A stretch of DNA of 64,000 nt from Prosapia bicincta (GCA_036971475.1 JBAIZL010000002.1:334484320-334548319), one strand, 5' to 3'; positions 24,301 to 39,400 are shown, counted from the stretch's first letter. Translations and numbers: made by a program. Notes: generated by a model not told the origin, from the letters alone.

Positions 24301-27300
24301 CTAATGCATTGAAATTTTCGAATGTTATCTTTAAGTTTTTCTTTAACAAATATATACAAACATTGTTTGATGTAATCATCTTGAATTCACTGATTAAAAT
24401 ATAATTAAAAAATACTTAACTATGTGAATAGATAGGGCTTACTTGCTGATGCGTTTCGAAACATACGTTCTTGTTACGAAGCAAAGCCTCTTGGTGGCAT
24501 ACGCGTCAGGTACAAAGGTTGCCGGGATGGATGTCGTTTTGAGGCCAACTCCGTTTTCCATTACATAGCACACAACCAAAATAACCCACCCCTTCCACAG
24601 TCATAAATCCATCCCAACAACCTTTGTACCTAACGTGTATGTCGCCAGTAAAGGCTTTTCTTCGTAAAAGGAACAATTGTTTCAAAATGCGTCAGCAAGT
24701 AAGCTCTATGTTCTCACTTAGTTAGGTATTTTTTAATTATAGGTAAATCTATGCATTTTGCATACTATAGGTTTCCCATATTTGAATTTGAATTATTGAC
24801 AATTTATATGTCAAATATGGGTTACGTCATACAATAACCCTTATTAATGTAATAAAATTTGTTAAATTGGTATAAAGTATAACTAAAAACAAACAACAGG
24901 AGAAACTTTTCAGAAACAGTCAAACTGTTTTGTTCTCCTTTCTGTGAGTACATAAAGAGTTCGGACTGATGGAAATTCTTTTAATTATATCAGCAGTTAA
25001 TAATACATTGCTAAAATGGCAGACACCCTCCATATTGAAGATATTAACTCTTAGCATAAGTATCTTCTTCTTCTTCCAATGGCTCTCACTTGGCTTACAC
25101 CATTCGAGATCTTGCATCCCAATACAATCCAGGTAAGTCTCTTCGTTGTTGTCTTTCCTTATCTAGTCCACTGCAGACCAGAAGGTGGTCCTTGTCCATA
25201 ATATATGTTTGGCAAGCACATACTGTGCACCTGTTGAATTCTAATATATTCATTCTGCTGAGATGTCCGGCGAGACAGTCATGCCCTGTAGCCAGTCTGA
25301 AGTTAGCAACAGATGTTTTTCTCGGGAGTGTTCTATTTGCCTCAAACAGCTCAAACACATTATAGGACTTGTCCTTCATCATATCCCTAAAACCTTGTAG
25401 GTAAGATGTTTTAATACTTTTTATTCTTGCTTGCAGTGATAGAACTTTTGAAGTTTTTTGAACAATTTTAGTCCCTTTCTTTGCAAGTTCATCTGCGGCC
25501 TCATTCCCCTGTATTCCCATATGAGATAGGATCCACTGCATTACAATATTGATTACATTGCTTTTTACAATTTTATAATTCTTTTTTATATTTTGTACAA
25601 TTACACTACCTGTATTATCATTATTAGCCATGGCTGTAATGAGGATTTAGAGTCCACCAATAAAACAATATTGGTATTAAGCCATGGTCTTAGAATCAGT
25701 TGTTGAAGAGCCTCGTTGATGGCAAACAGTTCTGTCTCAAAAACAGAAGAATTATTGTTCAGTGCAAAATAGTGTGAGAAGTAATCACTGTATATTCCCA
25801 CTTCCATCTCACCATGCATTCTAGACCCATCTGTGTAGATTCTCACCCAGGAGTCCTGTGGGTACCAGGAGTTTAAAGTTTCCAAGCCAATTTGGGATAT
25901 CTTTACTGGCATGTCAATAGTCTTGTTCACTGGCTTTATAAGATCTAAGCACACATTAAATTGCATGAAATCCAATGAGTTTACTACTACTTGTGGAGGT
26001 TGCTCAATTTCAGATGTATTTACTTTCCTGCCAACAACCACATCCTTGAAACTTTTTTCTGAGTTTTTAATCTTTGATTGGGAAGTAGTTCCATAATCCA
26101 TGGAGTTGTTGTGTTTCCTATACATCAACTTTTCATAAAGGATATCTGCTTTCATGCTGAAATCTTCATCTAATGGTTTGTCCTTTGAGTAGGCTTGAAG
26201 TGAGGCTATAGGTGTCGTCTTCACTGCTCCTGAGATGAAACATAAAGGATGTTTAACTCAAGTATTAAGAGACACCTATTTAAGTTAGATTTTTGAAAAA
26301 AGTGTATATCACAATATCTTGTATTTACAGATTTTGACATACAATACTGAGGCTTGAATAAAATCAAATAGAGTGCTGGATAATGTCAACATGATGTAAA
26401 CTGACACCTATACAACGTTTATCCTATTCCTCTACTGGCTAATTGCAGCAATTTGTTATCCAAGTGATGGCTATCTCTTACGGAGTCTGTACATACATAT
26501 TGGATTTGAATACTTGTAACCTATAAGAGACCTTTTATCACCTGAGGATGCAGTGCTTTTTTACACTGCTTTAATGATCTTAAAACTTGTGTATCTAACT
26601 TGTGTCAAACTCGGACAAATGCTTCAAATTTTATCACACCAAAAAACATTTTGAATTATTATGTGTAAACCACTTTGAGAAATTGTTTTATAGTTTCATC
26701 TTTATATATTGGTGATGGGTCCATTATCAATTCCAAAATTCGATTCCACCGATTCTGGACACTAGAATTATAATCGAGAATCGATCTCAAAAGTCGATTC
26801 CAAATACGTTGATTCCAGTGCCGCCGGCATTTACATATTAGGCGGTAATATTTGTTCGTACTCAAACATAATGTCTTGTTTACACATTGGCGGTAAAATA
26901 TCCGTCACCACTATAACATAATATCGCGTTTACACATCGGTCGGTAAAACATCGGGTGGTAATTTAGGGATTAATGCACTAAATATTTCAGTGTGAGTTA
27001 ATTTCACTAAGGGAGCTGAATTTTATGTGAAATCTTTGACCCAGTATAACTCGACAATGAAGTATTTCTGGACCCATGTTTATATGAACATTTTTCATTA
27101 TTTTGATGAGAAGAATAAGCTTTTGCAGTATGACAGATTCGTCCTAAAATATCCTGTATATAAGAGATTGATTATTTATATATACTCAGTAATACCTCGA
27201 CTTAAGCTACCCAGTCTTACGCGATTCCCAAGTTACGCGTTTTTAAATCATGCTGTCTGAACTACGCCGAAACCGGCCTGTTCTGGAAGAAAACGCTTAT

Positions 27301-30300
27301 GAGAACTTTTATTGCTCATGAAGAGAAAATATTCTCAGGTTTTAAGGCCACCAAAGACGATTGACAGTAACATTTGGAGCAAATACAGCTGTTGACTGTA
27401 AGTTGCAATCTCTCATAGTCTATCGCTCAGAAAACCCAAGGGCATTAAAAAATATTTCTAAAACTAGCTTGCTCGTGATTTGGAAGTAGAAAACGGAAGG
27501 CTTTGGTGACAGCTTTTTTTTGAGGACGGGTTTGCTCATCATTTCATACCTCAAGTTGGACGTTATTGTCGGTCTAAACAAATTCCTTTTAAAGTAATTC
27601 CTGTTAATTGACAATGCACCTGGCCATCCACCTACTACTTAAACTAATTTTGACACATGCTGAGACGGCCCTACCCATCGTCACAAAGATAACAATTTTG
27701 TACAGCCATCGCCGACCAAAGTTAGCCCTGTGCTAACGCTTGCCAAAATCTGCCAGAGAACCAGTCACTGGACTTTATTTTAAAAAACCTAACTCACTGA
27801 GATTTAACCCTTTGGCTTCAGTTTCTAAGGGAATGAATTCTTTTTAGGCATCTCAGATTTATGACCAGGGTGTCGAAATGTGTAAGAAAATTGTTTATTA
27901 AATAAATTTCAACTCAATTTGCAAGTTAGTAAAAACACTTTTTAATTTTATATCACTTTTCGCTTTAGCACAGATTTATCAATTTTATAAAATTTAACTT
28001 CTTACAAAACTACTTCATATATTTCACAGAGTTTCTAAAGCACAATAGAACTTTTATAAATGAACTCGGTATTTATTTCTTAATGACTGTGAATATTTCT
28101 AGCTTACCTACTTCTTACTTCTTCGTGCAGGCTTCCAGCTTAACTATAGCCGATGGTCCGATGTCCACGATATATATATGATGCTATGGCACACAGGTTC
28201 TTCTTAACTAGAATATCTTGCCACTTTGTCACAATTGGTTTGAGGATGTCTCTTGTAGGTAGTGGGTAAGGGGAGTTCAGCAGGATGTGTTCAATTGTTT
28301 CACTCTTCACACCACAGAGTGCACACAACGGAGACTGTGAGATTAAAACGAAATAGGTACTCCTGTGTCACCAGATGGCCGGTTCTTACTCTGGCAGCAG
28401 AAGATGCTGTTGATTGTGCTACTTCCCTTTATTTGTTCTCGAATGGTGGTTCTGGTTGGAGCTGGTAAAGGTGTTGACCGGTAGACTCTTTTTTCCAATT
28501 TTCACACCAAAATTTTTGGAAAACTTCCCTGCTTACACTTTTGCAATGTAGCAGGGAGTGTTTGCCTTCATCTGTAGGTCCCATGGTTGAGGCTATTTTT
28601 GCAATTTTGTCAGCCTTTTCGTTTCCGGGTACTCCGCAATGGGCAGGTACCCATTGAAGAGTTAATTCCTTCCCGCAGTCCACTAGTTCTAGGACGGTTT
28701 TTCTTATTTCTGATATTCGAAACTAGTATGAACTTGTAGAATTGCTTAACAATGACTGAAGGGCGGCTTTCGAATCCAATAGGATGCATATTTTTGAATT
28801 GCCCTTTAAATGCACACAGCTAGTCAGGGCTGCACCTATAGCCAAGAGCTCAGTATCCGTGCTGGAATTGGAATTGGCTGGAATGTAAAAACCGTCTCCA
28901 TTCGATTCATTATAGTAGCCTGCCCCCGATAAGCTCTTCTCCCGGTCAAGCGACCCATCTGTGAATATTTTTATGTGGCTTTTGTATTGAGATTGAATCA
29001 TGTTTAATGTTATTGTTTTTAATATTTGTAAATGATCTTTCTTGCTCACCTCATGTGGCAGGTTGAGTGCAATGTTTATCTTGGGCCATCTACTTGGGGG
29101 CTCCTATAGTAAGTCGGAATTTTCACTGGGACAAAACAAGGCATTTTGGTGGACAGTTGATTAATTTTATAGCTGAATGACTGCTTTATGTTGGAATCAT
29201 ATGACACCATGTTACTTAATGGGTGGATTGGTGTAAGAGCCTTTATTGACAAGAATTTGGTCCATGTTTTTTTATCGATATAGAGTCCAATAGGTTCAAC
29301 TCCCAATTCAATCTCCATGGCTGCTATAGAGGTGGTTTTTGTGCACCCCAAGCATAAACGAATTGCAGCAGATTGTATAGTTTGCAGTCTTTTCAGGTGA
29401 GATTTCGCCATCGAACCCCACACTTCACATGCATAGGCTGCCTTAGATCTCAAGAAGGCAATATAAAACATCTTTAGAGTAGTTGTATCGGCGCCCCAAT
29501 CGCGGCTGGCCACGGCTTTGAGAGCATTAAGTCTTGATACACATTTTTCCATAACATACTCCATATGACTACCCCATCGCAGTTTTGGATCCAAAAGGAT
29601 CCCTAGTAGCTTAGGGGACCTATTATATTTCAATCGCTTGCCAAGTATTTTGAGTTCGGGAGCGAAAGAACCCAATTTATTTCGACGGGTGAAAAAAGTG
29701 CAATCGGTCTTCATATTTCTAGCTTAGTTATTTGAATATTTAATGTCTTTTAACCCTTTGGTTCCTATGTATCCCTTTGAAAAATGTACTTAATTCTAGC
29801 ATACATTTATATCCTGAAAACTTATGCTTTATAGTTAAATTTAAATTATAAAAAATTACACAAAATATCCCTATAAAGAGCAACATATTAACATTTATAA
29901 TTTCATAAGAAAAATCAACTATGCAAGTAAAGTCTCTCATATCCACTTTTATTTCGTCTATCTTATCTAATTTTTTCATGTTTACACTCATTTCCATGAG
30001 AGTTCTCATCATCTCCCTTAAATCTTCATTCTCATTATTTCCCAGTTTTTTTTTGTTGGGTTTGCATAGGTGGTAGTCCCCTAGCTTCTTCTACCTCAAT
30101 GTTTCCTATTTGCATATCTGTGCCTTCCATTTCTATTTCCTTTTTCCTTCTACTCTATTCTAATTGATCTCCTTTTTTCGGTTTTTTCAGCTTTTTCTCC
30201 CCGCAAATTGTACAATTCCCTTTCATCAGACATATTTTTTCTTTTTTTTTAAGCTATTAGTAAACTTATTTTACAAAATTAAACAATTTATGTATATACT

Positions 30301-31937
30301 ATAAACCTAGCCTTGACTCTATTCAACTCAGTGTTTAATTTTACAAAATCTTTTCTAAATCTATTTCCAGTTCAAATGTTTTTCATATAAAAAGTTCTAA
30401 ATTAATTTTGTTTTAAAATCTCTCTAAATAAATTTTATCTCTTATTATATCGAGCCTCACGGTTTCGCACCAATTATAACATAATTATTAAAAAAAACGC
30501 AACGGGGTTTATTATTATTATTTTATTGAATGATATTTAATTTCTATTTAAAACAAAAAAACTATTCAGGAACAATTCATAATTCTTTATTATAACAATT
30601 TTATTTCAACAGTTAAACAATAAACAAAAAACAAAAATTTACAACTTAACAAGTTTTAACAAAATAGGTTTAACTCAATTCCTTTGTTTTTTGTTACAAA
30701 TTTTTATACCCTAGGCTATTTTTAAGATCTCTTAATATCTCGGGGTTTATTTGCATGGGCTATATTTTTAACTCTTTTGTTAATTAAATAAATTTTGAAA
30801 AACAAGATTAAATTTAGAAAACAGTTTTAATAAATAACTTCCTGATGGAAAAACTTAACAAATTTGGAATAAGCAAAGAGGCGAAACTATTTGAACTGGA
30901 TTATGTTCTTATTACTAACTATTAATTAATCACAAGATATTCTAATAATGTACAAATTTAAACTTCCTTATTATCTTAAAAGTCCATTAAAGTTTATTTC
31001 TATAGCGCTATATACTCAACTTAATAAATATCAGCGAATGGCTGCTTGCTCACACGTAGAATTCCGTTCTCTTTAAATTTTATATTTTACACACTTAAAT
31101 TCGTTTTAGTTCCTTCAAATTATATTAACACTGTATTATTCTTTAAATTCACTTATCCTTATTTAAAATTGCCAAGTTTCTTCACAAATCTGTATAATTT
31201 TGACGACTTTCTTCAAATGGAAATTTTGACTGGTCATGGCAGGTCCGATCTCGAAGCGTACCCACGCTATAACTCGACTAACGCGTCCTATTCTTTTAAA
31301 ATTGTTTAAAATATGGCGGCTTCTCCTTCTTCTAAAACACATGTTGCTATAATTTAGTTCGATTTCTTCCCACTAGAGTCGACTGCAACTGACCTACTTC
31401 TTGTTTTACAGCTGTTGTAAACGAGACTGTTTACAATGGCGTTTTAATTTGGTTAAACTTACTGTTTCAACTTTCCGATCCTTAACAAACCTTCCAGTGT
31501 TTATTTATTTACTATTATTTGTGTGTGAAGTGTCTTTTCGTTTTACTTTTGTAATAATTCCGAAATGTGTGTGTTTTGAGCTGAATTCATACAAACATAA
31601 CCTTTCTAATCTCATTGTTTACAATCGTGTTTCACTTTCTCCTTCAAGTAATTACTTATGCCCTATGTTACTAATATTTACAATTTTGTTTAAATATAAT
31701 TATTATTAGATTATCTTGTTTTAATTTATTTGTTAGGTTATTTGATTTAACAAATTTCCTCATGGATTTTACAGTTCAAATAAATACCTTGTTTACATTT
31801 CTAGGCTTTTACCTAAATTTAGTTTTAATTTAATCTAACCAATCTTTTAATGAATTTCTTTTTAAATTTTGTGTGAGTTATTTCTAATTTATTTTTCCAA
31901 TTCTTAAAGAACATTATATAGCCCATTCTATAAATGA

Positions 31938-31975
<38 letters not shown>

Positions 31976-32016
31976 TTGATATTTAACGTTATCCATTGTT
32001 TTTCCGTTGCATATAC

Positions 32017-32098
<82 letters not shown>

Positions 32099-35000
32099 TT
32101 TTTTGGACTAGGAGACTGATAGACTTACCTTGGTAAGAGTCCACTTTGTAGTCTTGAAATAGAAACACATAAAAGCACTTAAACAATGATATATTTCAAC
32201 CACACAGTGGTCTTTGTCAATCGAAGAGAAAACACAAAAAGAAATATGAGAGAATGACACTCGGCTTATGACACTGTATTTATATTTATATTTATTTATT
32301 TTCGAAAATTTATATTTTATATTTTTTAAATTTAAAAGTCCCATTGTAACGCTTAAATTCTCAATTTAAGTCCGTTACAACGCGTGAAAGTGATATTTTT
32401 GCCACCAATCACAAATAATTTGCTTCAACCGATGGATCAGGAAGTCATCAAAACATTTAAAGCTTATTATACAAGAAGATCATTTGCGCATCTGCATGAA
32501 GCTATGAGTACATGTGATGCCATGAACTTATCCTGTCTCAGAATTTTGAGGTCTTTTATACCTTACTCTAATATTTCTTATATACAAACCCCTTTTCTCC
32601 TTAACCCATTTCTTTCCAACATTGCGTAAACGCAACAGTATATTATATTGCACACAACTCCTCCATATAGTGAGTAATTTTCAATTTGAAGTGTGTTATT
32701 TATTCTAAGAATAGAGTATTTTTTTATCATGAAATAATTATTTTGTTTTTAATAATATATCTTTCTCAATAAGGACTTGAATTACGATAAAATAAATGTC
32801 GAGATAATCAACATTTTCGGTGTAAGAAATAAACATCTGTCAATTCTTGGAACAAATTGTTTTGCTATGTCAGCCTTTCTTATCATGTTTACTTTACTGC
32901 TGAATCATGTTCGTTGAACCATAGCTCTCCACTTCCCCTTTATTCAACAAAGTTCACATGTGTTGCGTTGATGCAACGTTGGGAGTTCCCCGGCAGTTGA
33001 GATATATCGGCCGTGTTGAAAGCAATTGACCAGTACATCCGCTATGAGTTTTAAAGGAGTGTTGTAAAACAGCAGAAGAATTGATTGCAGTTCTTAAAAC
33101 ACATGTATCATTTGCTACCTGAATCAAAAATGTATTGGAGTAAAGATCTTGATAAAGGTGTATCAATTGTACAAGATACATTGTCTAGAAATAAATTGGA
33201 TGAAATAAAAAAATACATTCATTTATCAGACAACAATAAACTAGATAAATTCCATAAATTTCCAAACGGTCGTCCTTATTTTGATGAATTAAATACAAAA
33301 TTTTGTCAGTTTGAAGTGTTTTCACATAAATTACCAATAGATGAGCAAATGGTGCCCTATTTTGGACGTCATTCAGCAAAAATGTTCATGAGAGGGAAAA
33401 CATAGAGATTCGGTTTCAAAAACTGGTGCATTGCTTCTGTTGATAGTTATGTATACAGTTTTGAGCCATATGGGGGAAAAGGTGGTGAATTAAAAAAAGG
33501 CTATGTTTAGGAGAGAAGGTCGTTTATAATTTGTTGAGAATAGTTGAAGATCCAGAGAATCACATAATTGTTTTTGATAATTTTTTCAGTACTTACACTT
33601 TAGTAAATAAACTGACAAAGATGAATTTCTTAGTATCAGGAACAATAGGGGAAAATAGGTTGCACAATATTCCGCTCACATCAGTGAAAAAATTTCTAAA
33701 AGTTCCGAAAGGAAGTTATGAATTAGCCTTTGATAAAGAGAAGAATATTTTTGTTGTTCGATGGCGAGATAATTTAGTGGTTACAGTCATAAATTACGGA
33801 TCAGTTGAACAATCCCTAAATGTAAAACGCTACAATCAAAAAGAAAGGAAACAGGACTTTGTAAAGCAGCCGAATGTTATCAAAGATTATAATAAAGGAA
33901 TGGGCGGAGTGGATTCTCATGATAATGCTATTGCCAATTACAGAATTAGAATTAGAGGTAAAAAATGGTGGTGGACCTTATTTGTAAATGGAATTGATTG
34001 TGCTGTAGTAAATGCATGGACATTTTATATTTTATCAACCGGAAATAAACTAAGTCAGATAGAATTTAGATTGCAACTCGTTATCTCTTTACTTCGATCA
34101 GCAAATATTGAAGATCCTGACAAGCGCAGCAAAAATCTGTTATTAGGTCACTGTAGTAAAATTACTTTACCAGACCATGTACGAAAAGACAAAACTGACC
34201 ACATCGTAGACCGAAACAAAAGTAATGCAAGACGGAGATGTAAAGTGTGCCACAGTCAAACAGTCTACACATGCAAGAAATGATGTGTTTATACATGTTG
34301 AATGTTTTGAAACAATTCACAATTCAAAATTGAAATAAATTCTAAAAAGTAAAACTATTTGCACATTGTGTTTCAATAAATCGTTTCATGTAATGATTGT
34401 CGTGTTTTTTTCAGTACACGCCATTTCCCAATGTTGCGTTAACGCAAGGCCGCGAGATGCAGGGAACTCCCAACGTTGCGCGAACGCAACAGGTCATTAT
34501 TCAAAAACTAAAAGTATCAGATTCATATTCAGGTTATATTTTATTACTTCTATAGTAGAAATGTAGATTAAATAAGGAAAAATCACATAAAATATAGATG
34601 TTGTCCTATTGGGAAGAAATGGGTTAATAAATAAAGATAGAGTTATCTAACACTGTTACCAAAATGACTGATTATCTCAAAATACATAAAATATTGGGTT
34701 AATGGTAAGTTTAAAATTAGCAATTAATTTTATTTATAAAATACTTTATTTTCAGAAATTTTTTACATGGTCGTGTAGCAGCCAACTCTTTACTGGGTTC
34801 ATATGAATTGGAACGTGTACTGCCAAAACGAGAAGTGCGTATTTATGTTGGCACATGGAACATGAATGGACAGGTCAGTTTTAATGTTAAATTGGAATTA
34901 AAGAAGTATTTTAAAGAGAAACAAAGATTTATGTAAGAGGCTCAGGCTATAACTTTCAACATTAATAGGATTTGTACATTTAGGTATGTTTAAGAGTTTC

Positions 35001-36394
35001 CCTCTGCAAAATTTACAATAATTGTTTGACTACAATTACTACACCCTTCTTTTACCAATTACAGATTACATTATTCACGATCCTGGTGATCTAAAGTGCA
35101 TGAATCAATCCCTCTTGTCAATTGAGTTGTATTTATGTACAGAAATATTCTCATTTATGCAGCACTAAATATTATATATTTTATAGGGATGCAATGTTTT
35201 ATTGATGTTTTGTAAATTAGTTAGTTTTTCTCTTGAATTATGTAGTCCATTACGTTTGATGAAACTTAATTAATCTTTTTTACATTAGTTTATGACTATC
35301 CGAACTTTAATTTTGTAAATTTGTAGAGATCGAAAACGTTCTGTCTCAGTAAGTCTTTTAGTGCCCTGTTGGAATATCTAAATAAAAATAGGTCTATGTG
35401 TTAACCAGGGTCCTTAAGAATGTCCATGTAAAATTTCAGCTCAATGGGTCCAGTAGTTTTTACATGATTGAGTAAAACACACACATACACCATTAGATTT
35501 TTATATAATAGTATAGATAGATTAAATCCAATAAATATAGCAAACTATAAACTTACTGATTATTGTCATGAAAAACCAAGAGAAGGAAAAGCTTCTGCTT
35601 GTAACATAATATTTGTAAAGTATAACTAACCTTGTGAAATGAATAACCGCAAACAATTACTATTAACTGTTTAAATGTGTTTATAAAAGTGACTTTTACA
35701 GGTAATTTTCAGCGAGTTAAGCCAGAGTATAGATAATTGAGTGTTAAGGGAATTTTCAATGCCGGTGGGGTGGTGTCTCGATGGAATGTCTAAATAAAAA
35801 TAGTCCTATGTGTTAACCAAGAACCATAAGAATGTTCATGTAAGATTTCAGCTAAATGAGACCAGTAATTTTTACATGATTGTCTAACATACACACAGAC
35901 CATTAGATTTTTATATAATATTATAGACTAGCAGAGTACCTGTCCGTCGTACGGGGTTTACAAGTATTTGTATTTGGGATGAATTTAATTTACTGGAATT
36001 AAATCCTAATAAATATATCATATAAAAAATAAATAAATATATATGGTTTATAAACTTACCGATTATTGTCTTGAAACACCAAAAGAAGGAAGACCTTCTG
36101 CTTGCAACATGACATTTGTAAATTATAACTAACCTTGTAAGGTGAATAACAACAAACATTTACTATCACCTGATTAAGCCAAGTATATAATGGAGTATAG
36201 ATATTTGAGTATTAAGGGAATTTTCATGGCCAGTGGGGCGGTACCCTGATAGAATATCTAAATTAAAAGTAGGCCTGTGTGTTAACCAGGGACCTTGAAT
36301 GTCCTTGTAAAATTTCAGCTTAATGGGTCTAATAGTTTTTACATGATTGTTTAACACACATACACAGACCCCATTAGATTTGTATATAAATGTG

Positions 36395-36455
<61 letters not shown>

Positions 36456-39400
36456 TGAAAAAATTTTAAATTAAGAACTTTAAATGTCACTACCATCACT
36501 CTCACTCACTTCCAACAAACGATCAATCTCAGACAGCAGCAGATTTTCCATATTAACACAGCAAGACTTACAAGAAACATCAGCTACCAAGTACCAACTA
36601 AACAGAGTAGGAGATTTCATTTGACAAAATCTGGTAATGGGTCTATTTATCATGTCTGTAATGTCTGATAAATCATAACTAATGAGGTATAAATATCATA
36701 AGCTACCTTGTTTATGGTGAAAGTTTCGAGAAGTGATAAATATCCCTTAGACATCATAAACATTGATACTTCACATACCAAAAAATAAACTCTTTTGAAG
36801 CAGACAGCGACAAAAATCATGATGAAAACCGACGTCTATATACATGAAAGATTAATAATGTGTTGACATATTTTCTGTTTGTACCCATTAAATAGGTTAG
36901 TATGATGAAACATGTAGACTTCTTTGTATTTCAGTGAAGTGATTACAAAATTTGTAGAATATTGTTCTTTGTTGAAATATTAATAGGTTTTTAAATGACA
37001 ATTTTAAAAATTGAAATATATAATTACTAGAAATTTTTTCCTTTATTTAGTGTGCGTAATTAAATTAGAGAAGTAAAATACATTTCACCATGTGTAGTTA
37101 ACCAACTCATATGGTGGCTAAATATTGTGTATTATTTTTTTTTTATAATTAAAGTATTAGAATTAAAGTAGGGATGTTATACTTTCTGGTTATTGGGAGA
37201 CAGGAGAGAACTTATCTATAATATAGGCATATATAATGTACTAGAATTACCGAATATAAAAAATAGCATTTTCAAATTTATTGCATTTTAAGAGGAATAA
37301 TCGTGAGTTACCATGTGAATAAAGAAATTAAGTGAAAGTTTCAATAATATAATATATAAGCATTTGCATAAATATACTAAGGTGTGCATTTAATTCAAGT
37401 AAAATATGAAAAATAACTAGGATGTGTCAGAATCCAGCCACAATGAATACAGATAATTATATAAATATTAAAATTATTGATAATTTTAAAATCTTAAATA
37501 AAAAGTTTATCATTGTGTCTTTCATTTATATTATTTTTGGTATTATACGGCTCTTGTTTCAGGCACCTCCACAAGAATTAAACCCACTACTTTTACCGCA
37601 TGACTTGGACCACCTGCCAGATATCTTAGCAATAGGTACCCAGGAAAGTTATCCTGAACGCTTTCTGTGGGAAGTGAGTGTACAAGAGACATTAGGACCT
37701 TCACATGTTTTGTTCCATTCAGCCTCCATTGGAACTTTACATCAAGCTATATACATCAGGAGAGATCTACTGTGGTATTGTTCAGGTGAGATAATACTAA
37801 TATAATATAGAGAAGTTTCTGTTAGCAAGCAAATAGTTTGCTATATAGAAAATTCAACCTTTCCTTCAATAATGATTTTAAAATTACAAATAAACTGTTA
37901 TATAAATATGTGATGTTTTTAATTGTAAAATTAATTTCTTCTGTTATCAGTCACTTAACATTGAGTCAATTGACATTGTATTGATCAAAATCCTTTTCTT
38001 ATCCTTCATAATGTATTTCTTGGACAAGTATTTCAATTGTAAAAGTAAACAAAGTAATAGTGGGAAATTTTTTGTTTTTATGGGGAAATATGTATTTGAC
38101 AAACAGTTGTTTCAGATAAAGGTAAAGATTATCAGATGGCTAATCAGTGAGTTTCTACTGAATTGTATTGTTTTTTAAAACTTTTACCATCTGGAAAAGT
38201 AAACAATTATAGTTTAACTATGGGAAACTTATGCATACATTGTCTACATCAGTAATGAGTTACACCCAACCCCATTGTATATGGGCATTAATATCATTAT
38301 GATACTTCCCAGAAATTTCATTAAAATTTCCATTTCAGTTTTATCTCAACTCCACACAATGAAATCCGTTTCTAAGGATTGTTGCTGCAAGCCAACTATA
38401 ACATGTTAATTCTTCAAACTGAGATTACGGACATGTGCCCACACCAAGATTCTTATACTGTTGGAAGTATACCAGGTACATGCTGGAGCAGTTTAGTATG
38501 TTACAGAGGTGTTCATTTCCCTACCATTTCTTGGATTTTTTTTTGAAGCTATTACCTAGACAAGGCCTAGAAACTCAATATTCACTGACTTTTCACCCAT
38601 ATATGAGATCTGTCGCAAATTATTTGCTTATTATTTACGTATAGGCCATAATGAAATTAATCCTAAAACCATTTCAAAATGTGGTCTAAATGTTGACCAA
38701 TCTTGACAATTTAGAACTTATAAACATCTGTTCATAAGTTCTTTCTGCCCTAGCTGATAAAAGAAAAAACTCTGTGTAGCAAAACATTCTGCAAAATAGT
38801 TTTGTTATTTCATATATTTTTTGTTTATTTTCAGTGCTTTTAGTTTTAAGGTTTCAGTGAATATTGTAAAACATATTTTGTAACATCCTTCTAGAGCAAA
38901 TAATAAAATTAAAGTGAATAAATAAATTCTTAATTTTGTTCCAGCATAAGAAAAAAGAATTTTGGATATAGATATGTGGCACATTTTATTTCATTATATA
39001 ATTCTCTAGTTTACAACTAAATCAATATAATTAAAAATTACTTAACTAAGTGAATACTTAGGGCTTACTTGCTGACGCGTTTCAAAACAGTCGTTCTTTT
39101 ACGAAGCAAAGCCTCTACTGCAAAAAAAGGAACGATTGTTTTTGAAACGCGTCAGTAAGTAAGCCATATGTATTAACTTGGTTAAGTAATTTTTAATTAT
39201 AGTTTAATCAGTGAATTCAAGATGATTACATCAAGAAACTTTAAATCAATATGTTTTATGGTATGCATTTTATGATTTAAAAAAATATTTTTTACAAAAC
39301 AGTGCCTGCAGCAGACTTATACATATTTATTTTCATATGACTTTTTTATCGCAGCAAATCAGTGAACATTTTATACTCTTAACATTTTTATATAAGTGAT

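Larger units (their letters stand above)
23860..34755 (+). other. INPP5E: INPP5E intron 2 (10.9 kb), nested transposons
   Basis: Bounded by aag|gtatct and ttattttcag|a. It holds FB-A copy 3, two non-LTR fragments, Tigger pieces, a long dispersed repeat, two TA microsatellites and a piggyBac-like element. AT-rich gaps at 23960-24365, 26230-26710 and 31720-31930 show no gene. Confidence 0.85.
34874..37562 (+). other. INPP5E: INPP5E intron 3 with tandem dispersed repeat
   Basis: Bounded by cag|gtcagt and cttgtttcag|g. It contains the 35.2-36.4 kb repeat block and a TA tract. The stretches 34880-35220 and 36460-37560 are AT-rich without a gene. Confidence 0.85.

Noticed and set aside
27804..29753. 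TTAACCCTTTGG at 27804 and 29750 as piggyBac ends
   Set aside because: Both point in the same direction, so they cannot be the two ends of one element, and no transposase lies between them.
31934..32186. Open frames with YIYIYI repeats
   Set aside because: Translations of the TA microsatellites on both strands.
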